Shown here: in pieces, positions 58,456-64,000 of the stretch
Layout of the letters: each line of letters opens with the position of its first letter
Numbering within the stretch: position 1 is the first letter of the stretch
DNA from: Flaccisagitta enflata
Taxonomy: Eukaryota; Chaetognatha; Sagittoidea; Aphragmophora
Assembly (NCBI GenBank): GCA_965153355.1
Contig: OZ231126.1
Span: 71,548,001-71,612,000, forward strand
Direction of reading: 5' to 3'
Length of the DNA: 64,000 bases
Position numbers and translations under genes: made by a program
Notes under the pieces: generated by a model
The model's database searches: none
The model's input: the letters and a program-made list of their open reading frames with translations, nothing else
What the model was told of the DNA's origin: nothing

Positions 58456-60287
58456 TTTCCGCACTTTTCAACTCGAGCATCATTGACCGACAGACGGAGC
58501 GACGAACCAATGGACGGACAAAGCCTCTCATACCCTGGGATCCTTTTTGAGTAAAAACGTCTGGGATGTCATAGCGCGAGACTGAGATTTCCGTTCTTTC
58601 TTCCTCCACATCGAAGTCCTCTTCGTAGACGTTCTCGCTCTCGTCTTCTAAACCGATATCGTCTGAGCAGTGAGCAAGCGTCTTGATTGTTATAGCTACC
58701 TCAATTACAAACCCTGCGCAAGACGTGGGGCCGGTCTATCATATCATCTGCATCTCCCGCCTATGGCAATGGCCATGACTAGTGATTTTCTTGAATTTGT
58801 AATTTTGTTAAACACATGATTATTAAAACGATCAAAATAATGCGGTTGCGTGGGAAGTCATAATAAACAGTTAAGTGTGACTGGCTGCTGACCAGGATTA
58901 TTGCAATATTTGTACATTGATAGTGCAAAGTTGATCAGTAAGTGCTGACATTTACCTTTACATACCCCACATCATTTAAGGAAAAAAGAAAAAAAAGTAA
59001 GCTGTTTAATATTACAAATTTACTATTACTAAGAGACGCAAGACTTGAAGAGATGCGTGATCGCATACGATATCTACCCCCTTAAGACCTGCAAAGCTAG
59101 AAAAAACCAAAGCGTAACGGACCGACCGACGAATCGACTTATAATATAAAGCTAGTTATAGAATAGCGTGCACGCGATTAAAATGTAATTTCAGGCCTTT
59201 GAGAATTAAGATTTAACAAGGTCATTAGACTTAAGTCGCGTGCGTAGGCACTTTCAAAAAATGTCAGGCAGACAGATGGACAAACACTTTTTTTTCAAGA
59301 ACGCTTCTGTAATGACTGTTAACTCCTCTAAGTTTTTTTTCACTATTCAGAGACGTAAAAACGCGATAGAAAGCCTTTAAAATAGCCCTGTGAGAAACGG
59401 ACTGACCAACAGACTGACAGACAGATAGACTGACTAACAGACTGACCAACTAACCAACAAGTGCTTATTGATGCATTAGAATCCTTAAAATGTCTTACAA
59501 ATGTTTTAAACACCTTTTAAACAACTTTGTGACGGATGGACCGACCAACGGACCGACGGACCGAAAAGTGGCTTATAGAGTCGCGTAGCACGCGACTTAA
59601 AACGACTTGATGATTAATACAACCCGGTTGTGGGTCAGTGGTTAGTGGTCCATTTTCTCATTCTTGTACCTTCGCGATGCGGCGCCCTAACGCGAATGTT
59701 TGGGGGTTGAACCGATCGGAAATTGCCGAGACCGGAAGATGGTCTCGCGGCTGACGCGGATTTTGACGGCGATGAAGTTGACGATGACGAGGACGTTTGA
59801 GTCGGCGTCGCGGAACTAGAACGCGGAGGCTTTCCTGTTGTTGTTGTTGTGGTATCTTTGGTTTGACTGATGTTGCGTAGGACGACTTCGTTAGTAACCA
59901 CTTTTCCATCGATACACTTCAAATCCAAATCACCTGCGCAGGATTTGGCGACAAAATATTGAAACGGATCGCTGGAATCATTCATTCATTCATTCATTCA
60001 TTCATTCATTCATTCACATTCCGGCGGTGATGCGGCTCAAGTTGGTAAAGCTTCGCCAACTTCTCCCACAGTGCGTCTTTCTATCTGTATTCTGTCTGTC
60101 TGTCTGTCTGTCTGTATGTCAGTCAGACCGTCTGTTTCTCATGACTACCTTTTTTCTTAGTGATTGGTCCTGAAGGAATAGGAATGAGACCCAATTTTTT
60201 CTCTTCGCTTTCCTCTTCCGGTTCGAAGTTGAGTCTCGCTTCCTCTTCTTCTCTCGCTTTTTCCAAGATCGCCTTCAGCAACGCCAT
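58201..60287 (-). CDS. gene of unknown function, partly resolved (at least 4 exons)
   Basis: Exon 1 60287-60149 starts at ATG with an acidic helix-like stretch (ILEKAREEEEARLNFEPEEE) and ends in LIPIPSGPITKKK. Exon 2 59933-59670 follows in phase, giving DLDLKCIDGKVVTNEVVLRN, then a Thr/Ser-rich, Lys-poor linker. Exon 3 58647-58534 is acidic (EDESENVYEEDFDVEEE) and in phase with exon 2. Exon 4 58283-58201 reads convincingly as YVARSTTKFPSSLGSK and on, but this frame needs a phase that exon 3's apparent donor does not supply. A repeat element (58303-58535) abuts the end of exon 3 and may have altered that junction. More exons probably lie to the left. I do not recognise the family. Confidence 0.55.
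58284..58302 (-). other. acceptor region of exon 4 of the unknown gene
   Basis: A TTGTAATATCTAG acceptor precedes 58283. It has a short pyrimidine content, so it is a weak site. Confidence 0.3.
58303..58535. mobile_element. subfamily E short element with (CA)n expansion
   Basis: It starts AACCCGGGGTTACAATATCG, contains GGTGGGCAGGGG, a 75-bp CA run (58378-58453), a GACCGACAGACGG tract and ACAAAGCCTCTCATA. The start matches the element at 27041. It fills the space between exons 3 and 4 of the unknown gene. Confidence 0.6.
58648..59529 (-). other. intron 2 of the unknown gene, left part
   Basis: No coding sequence is seen. A degenerate CGCGAC-family right half is present at about 59110-59180 (ACCGACCGACGAATCG, TTATAGAATAGCG, GTGCACGCGATTAAAA). 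A GACTGACAGAC patch lies at about 59400-59440. Confidence 0.4.
59530..59602 (+). mobile_element. CGCGAC-family element, right half
   Basis: A GACCGACGGACCG tract, GTGGCTTATAGAG and stem TCGCGTAGCACGCGACTTAAAA. No left half is visible. Confidence 0.6.
59979..60014. repeat. (ATTC)n microsatellite
   Basis: About nine ATTC units lie immediately outside exon 2 of the unknown gene. Confidence 0.9.
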
Positions 60288-60667
60288 CTTTGGTTTGATT
60301 CTAAACAGCCGTCGTTGTTTTTGTTTATAAACCGTCCGCGCTCATCCTTTAGAGATGGTTTCCATGCTCTTCAGGGCGGAAATATTTTCCCTTTTGATGA
60401 AGAAGAATTGGTCACGTTAGTTATTTCAATCCGTGTCTTTTGTTTTTAGGTGTTTTTAAGCGGGTAGTGTTTTAGGGTTCGGGGTAGGGTTAGGGATGGG
60501 GTGAGTTTTAGGGATAGGGTTGGGATTAGGAATAGTGTTGGGGCTAGGCGTGTGTTTGGTTTTGTATTTTTTTGCTCGAGTATGCTCAAATTAAAGATTT
60601 GCCCTTGCGGGAAAAAACAAGTGCACCGGATTGTTTTCCCCAACATGACCAAAGAATTTTAGATCAA

Positions 60668-60844
60668 CCAGTCGCGTGCGGGTGGGCAGGGGCCGTATTT
60701 GAGGTCACTTTGTTATTTGGGCAGGAGCAGTGAGGCCAGAGACGGTAGCCCCCCTCCCCGCAAAAAATTAAGTATGGCGGACGTACTGACGGACTAACAA
60801 AGCGGGGTGTATATTTACGTAGTAATTAGTACGCGACTAAAAAC
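60668..60844 (+). mobile_element. CGCGAC-family short element
   Basis: Left stem CAGTCGCGTGCGGGTGGGCA, GGGGCCGTATTTGAGGTCAC, a short GGACGTACTGACGGAC tract, AGCGGGGTGTATATTTACG and right stem TAGTACGCGACTAAAAAC. It lies upstream of the unknown gene. Confidence 0.7.
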
Positions 60845-61110
60845 AGATCTTGAAAACCACTTTGCAGTTGTAATTCTATCGACCATAGTATCGTCGTCAA
60901 ATGCTTTGCAGCGTCATGATGTTTACTTATCGAACTGTCACTGACAGTGTCAGCGAGATTATGAGTCAAGCGGACAGGGCGACTAATTGAGAGTAATATG
61001 GAAAAAACGTTCATATTGTGAGTGGAAGAAAGCCCCCTGCTGAGCTGTGTGCAGAGTGAAGTTTGTGGCGGTGGTGTGACTGACGGTTGAATTTTACTCA
61101 TCATTTTCAT

Positions 61111-61170
61111 ATGAACGGACACACGGACGGAAGTACCCTCTCATAGAGATGAGAGGACGCATCGAAAAAG
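61111..61170 (+). mobile_element. GATGCGTCC-family element, right half
   Basis: GAACGGACACACGGACGG, CCCTCTCATAGAG, then GAGAGGACGCATCG and AAAAAGC. It corresponds to the right part of the element at 57796. Confidence 0.5.
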
Positions 61171-61212
61171 CTGAGTACTAGTGATGTAAATTTGAGGACC
61201 TCGTCAAGTACA

Positions 61213-61379
61213 AAACAAGGCCGGATACACGGCAATCCAGTCGCGGACGGTTGGGCACTGGGCAGGAGCAATAATGCGAAAACCGCTCAGAATTAAAAAA
61301 TGTGGCGGACGGACGGACGGACATACCGACCTACCGACCGACACGGCAAGGTGTAGAGTCGCGTGTCCGCGACTAAAAA
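61213..61379 (+). mobile_element. CGCGAC-family short element, full length
   Basis: AACAAGGCCGGATACACGGC, left stem CAGTCGCGGACGG, AAAACCGCTCAGAATT, GGACGGACGGAC and CCGACCGAC tracts, CACGGCAAGGTGTAGAG, right stem TCGCGTGTCCGCGACT, AAAAAC. One of the best-preserved copies. Confidence 0.85.
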
Positions 61380-61589
61380 CTTGTTGATGTTGCTGCACTT
61401 TTAGTTCATCCATATCATGAATCACTGCATTATTTCTCTTTTAAAAAGCTTTAGAAAACATTGACGGCCCAGTATTCTTTTCGTCTCTGCGATTGTCGGT
61501 AACTCGTTAATCCAATGAGCTGGAAGTCTCTTTTTTTTTAATTTGTCAATTTGTGTCATCTCTTATGTTTTTCTTTGCTGATGATGGCA

Positions 61590-61594
61590 AAGAA

Positions 61595-61676
<82 letters not shown>

Positions 61677-61677
61677 T
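61590..61677. repeat. (GAC)n microsatellite, about 29 units
   Basis: A pure trinucleotide run. It lies in a short frame on the plus strand (Thr codons) that has no other sign of being a gene. Confidence 0.95.
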
Positions 61678-62194
61678 TGATGTTTACCAAATCGAATCGC
61701 TGTAACAGTTTTCCAGACACGCAAAGTTACGAACTAGCGCCTTTTGACGTCAGAGGAGAATGTAGAAAGACAAGTAGGACTGACATGGAAAATGAGCGCT
61801 GGCTAAAACAGATCAGATGGTTCGTCGTTCCATCGCTATCTATCCCGTCACTCTGTTTGCTATGAATATGACTCGCACTTTCTCATGTCACTCTGCCCTT
61901 ACCATAGTTTGTCAGTTCGTGATATTTCGGTGGGGGAAGGATAGTCATCAATAACGAACTTGATAAATTCATTATCTCAGCAACAGACAGACTATTAAAT
62001 CTTCTTAATTGTCGATTTCCCCATCTTCTAACATTTCGATTTTCATTTCCTGTTCCATTTTTCAACAAGGTCGGATCCACGGCCTATAAGCAGTCGCCTG
62101 CGGATGGGCAGGGTCAGTAATGCGGGTGGGCAGGGGTCATGATACTCAAAAGTCGCCATTTCAGCCTATTTTGCGTCGTTCAGATTTTCGTGTT

Positions 62195-62262
62195 ACCTTC
62201 CTTTCTTCCTTCCTTCCTTCCTTCCTTCCCTCCTTCCTTCCCTCCTTCCTTCCTTCCTTCCA
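62195..62262. repeat. (CTTC)n microsatellite
   Basis: About 17 TTCC/CTTC tetranucleotides, with two CTCC interruptions. Confidence 0.9.
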
Positions 62263-62712
62263 CCTTTATTCCTACCAAGGGACACTTAATCATACAAGCC
62301 AAAAAAGAATCGATCTCATTCCGACTTCTTGGCGACAGATGACAACAATCGCGTTGTCAAGATCAAGTCTAGAGAAATGTCTCTTTTTTTTTTCTGCCCA
62401 TGATGCACCTTGAACTGGGGTTGGATTCATGCAACCTCGGCCTCGAGTCTGGTAATCAGATTCATAATTTGGAATTGGAAATTGGAATGGTTTTGAAATC
62501 CTATCTTACCCTCGCCATTAATCATGAGTTTTAATGGCCTCCACTTGAGCCTTCTACTGGCGCAGTGGCGCATCTTAAACGTCTTATGTCTTTCCATTTC
62601 GATACCCCCCGTAGTCCTCCGTACAGCAAGGAGCTAGGAACATCTCAACTCTCATTCAATTTCCCAGCTCAACTTCCTATCTTCCCAATTGCAATTTCCT
62701 GTGTCATCAATT

Positions 62713-62845
62713 AAACAAGGCCAAGTAGGTCAATAAGGTGCGACATGTGGATCGTCGAACGAATGCGTTACCCGACCAACCGACCGACCGACCAACCAAC
62801 CAACGGACACAGTCAGTTATAGAGGTGCTTTGTCGCACCTAGAAA
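62713..62845 (+). mobile_element. GGTGCGAC-family short element (copy 4)
   Basis: AAACAAGGCCAAGTAGGTC, left stem AAGGTGCGACA, TGTGGATCGTCGAACGAATG, CCGACCGACCGACC tract, CACAGTCAGTTATAGAG, right stem GTGCTTTGTCGCACCT. Confidence 0.85.
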
Positions 62846-62984
62846 TACCTGTCTCATCGAATCATTTCATCTTTATCTCATGCTTAAAAGTGTTACTTGT
62901 AGGTCTCGCCGGTTGCGTTGGTATGCGGTAGTAAGGACATCATTGTAAGCAAAGATGTCAGTCATTTCGTTGTAAAAATTTGCG

Positions 62985-63045
62985 CGTGTGTGTGTGTGAG
63001 TGAGTGAGTGAGTGAGTGAGTGAGTGAGTGAGTGAGTGAGTGAGT
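62985..63045. repeat. (TG)n/(GTGA)n microsatellite
   Basis: A TG run grades into about 13 GTGA units, immediately before the 22-bp array. Confidence 0.95.
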
Positions 63046-63054
63046 AGGAAGGAG

Positions 63055-63476
63055 GAAAGAAAGATGAAGGATTAAGGAAAGAAAGATGAAGGATTAAGGA
63101 AAGAAAGATGAAGGATTAAGGAAAGAAAGATGAAGGATTAAGGAAAGAAAGATGAAGGATTAAGGAAAGAAAGATGAAGGATTAAGGAAAGAAAGATGAA
63201 GGATTAAGGAAAGATGAAAGAAAGATGAAGGATTAAGGAAAGAAAGATGAAGGATTAAGTGAAAGAAAGATGAAGGATTAAGGAAAGAAAGATGAAGGAT
63301 TAAGGAAAGAAAGATGAAGGATTAAGGAAAGAAAGATGAAGGATTAAGGAAAGAAAGATGAAGGATTAAGGAAAGAAAGATGAAGGATTAAGGAAAGAAA
63401 GATGAAGGATTAAGGAAAGAAAGATGAAGGATTAAGGAAAGAAAGATGAAGGATTAAGGAAAGAAAGATGAAGGAT
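63055..63476. repeat. 22-bp GAAAGAAAGATGAAGGATTA-type minisatellite, about 19 copies
   Basis: The unit of 22 bp ends in AG; nearly identical copies, with two variants near 63205 and 63258. It shares the unit length, but not the sequence, of the array at 45825. Confidence 0.95.
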
Positions 63477-64000
63477 AGTATAGTAACAGGCGAAAAAGTA
63501 AAATGATCAATATTGATATTAAAAATGCCCTCAGCATGATGAAATTTGACATGGAGATAGCTAAGATCTATTATTTTAACGTAGCAAAGCGATGATTGCG
63601 ACTTTCCAGCATGTAGGGCGTGATGGAGGGTGTTTATCAAAAGTTAGGTGTCAGATTATTGCTGATTTTTACGGGGGAAATGTAGCTAAGTGGGAGACAT
63701 TTACCGTTGGTAATTTTAAGAAGAAAGAAAGCAAAAAAAAGCCATTTGTGGTGTTAATGTAGTTGGTGGATGCAGGAGAGTCAGTCAGGCAGAAAGAAAG
63801 CCGCCTGAGTTGACAACTGAGGAATTGAGGGGGTAGTCAAGTATCAACAATAAGAAGCGCATTTCAATCTCGAATTTGGCGTCCTATCACTCATCAGCAT
63901 ATTTACGTTCATTAGGGGAAAGCCGTTTACTTTTTTGGGGATTTTTTGCATCATGTTGATAAAGTTAACATGAATTAGTGATATACATAGCTTTGATTAA
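63477..64000. other. window end, diverged repeat, no gene seen
   Basis: 63495-63640 resembles the interior of the TIR element at 3111-3715 (ATGATCAATATTGATA, GATGAAATTTGACA, GATAGCTAAGATCTATTATT) at a diverged level. The rest is featureless. Confidence 0.4.

Overview
This is nuclear DNA of an intron-rich invertebrate animal. All reconstructed introns obey GT-AG and the animal genes have many short exons. A DNMT1-type maintenance methyltransferase is present. The non-coding DNA is full of tandem repeats, fold-back elements, short miniature elements and a young Ty3/gypsy retrotransposon. I cannot place the species from sequence alone, and nothing here is bacterial.

I rebuilt three complete gene models by hand from splice sites and reading phase; each exon sum is divisible by three. 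On the minus strand, right to left: (i) a SAM-domain/coiled-coil protein of 806 codons (49364 to 40662, 13 exons); (ii) an RBM45-like four-RRM RNA-binding protein of 510 codons (39762 to 30420, 11 exons); (iii) an hnRNP U-like protein of 1111 codons (28879 to 4270, 21 exons) with SAP, split SPRY, P-loop kinase-like and RGG/Q-rich parts. On the plus strand, 52232 to 54765 carries the C-terminal catalytic half of a DNMT1 (six exons, motif IV onward). No exon for motif I or for the regulatory N-terminus is visible. A partly resolved minus-strand gene of unknown function starts at 60287. The two RNA-binding protein genes are adjacent and co-oriented; I see no evidence that the genes form one functional module.

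Between and inside the genes: 1-3715 holds a 3-kb palindromic element built of about 516-bp tandem units, then a TIR element. The 10.4-kb intron 15 of the hnRNP U-like gene contains a 5'-truncated LINE fragment and an intact-looking Ty3/gypsy element with identical 167-bp LTRs and a 5-bp target duplication. About ten fold-back elements are scattered through introns. Long arrays occur at 19.8-20.2 kb (GA), 20.8-21.2 kb, 30.5-31.7 kb (20 bp), 45.8-47.0 kb (22 bp), 49.7-51.4 kb (TTG/GGT), 54.8-55.8 kb (palindromic) and 63.0-63.5 kb (22 bp).

The best candidate for something undescribed is a set of about 120-300 bp dispersed elements (about 20 copies). They share one layout (CAAGGCC start, left stem, CCGA-type tetranucleotide tract, TTATAGAG, right stem, CTAAAAA), but their terminal stems have changed in a complementary way between subfamilies: AGTCGCG/CGCGACT, AGGTGCGAC/GTCGCACCT and GATGCGTCC/GGACGCATC. 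This suggests that stem pairing itself is maintained.
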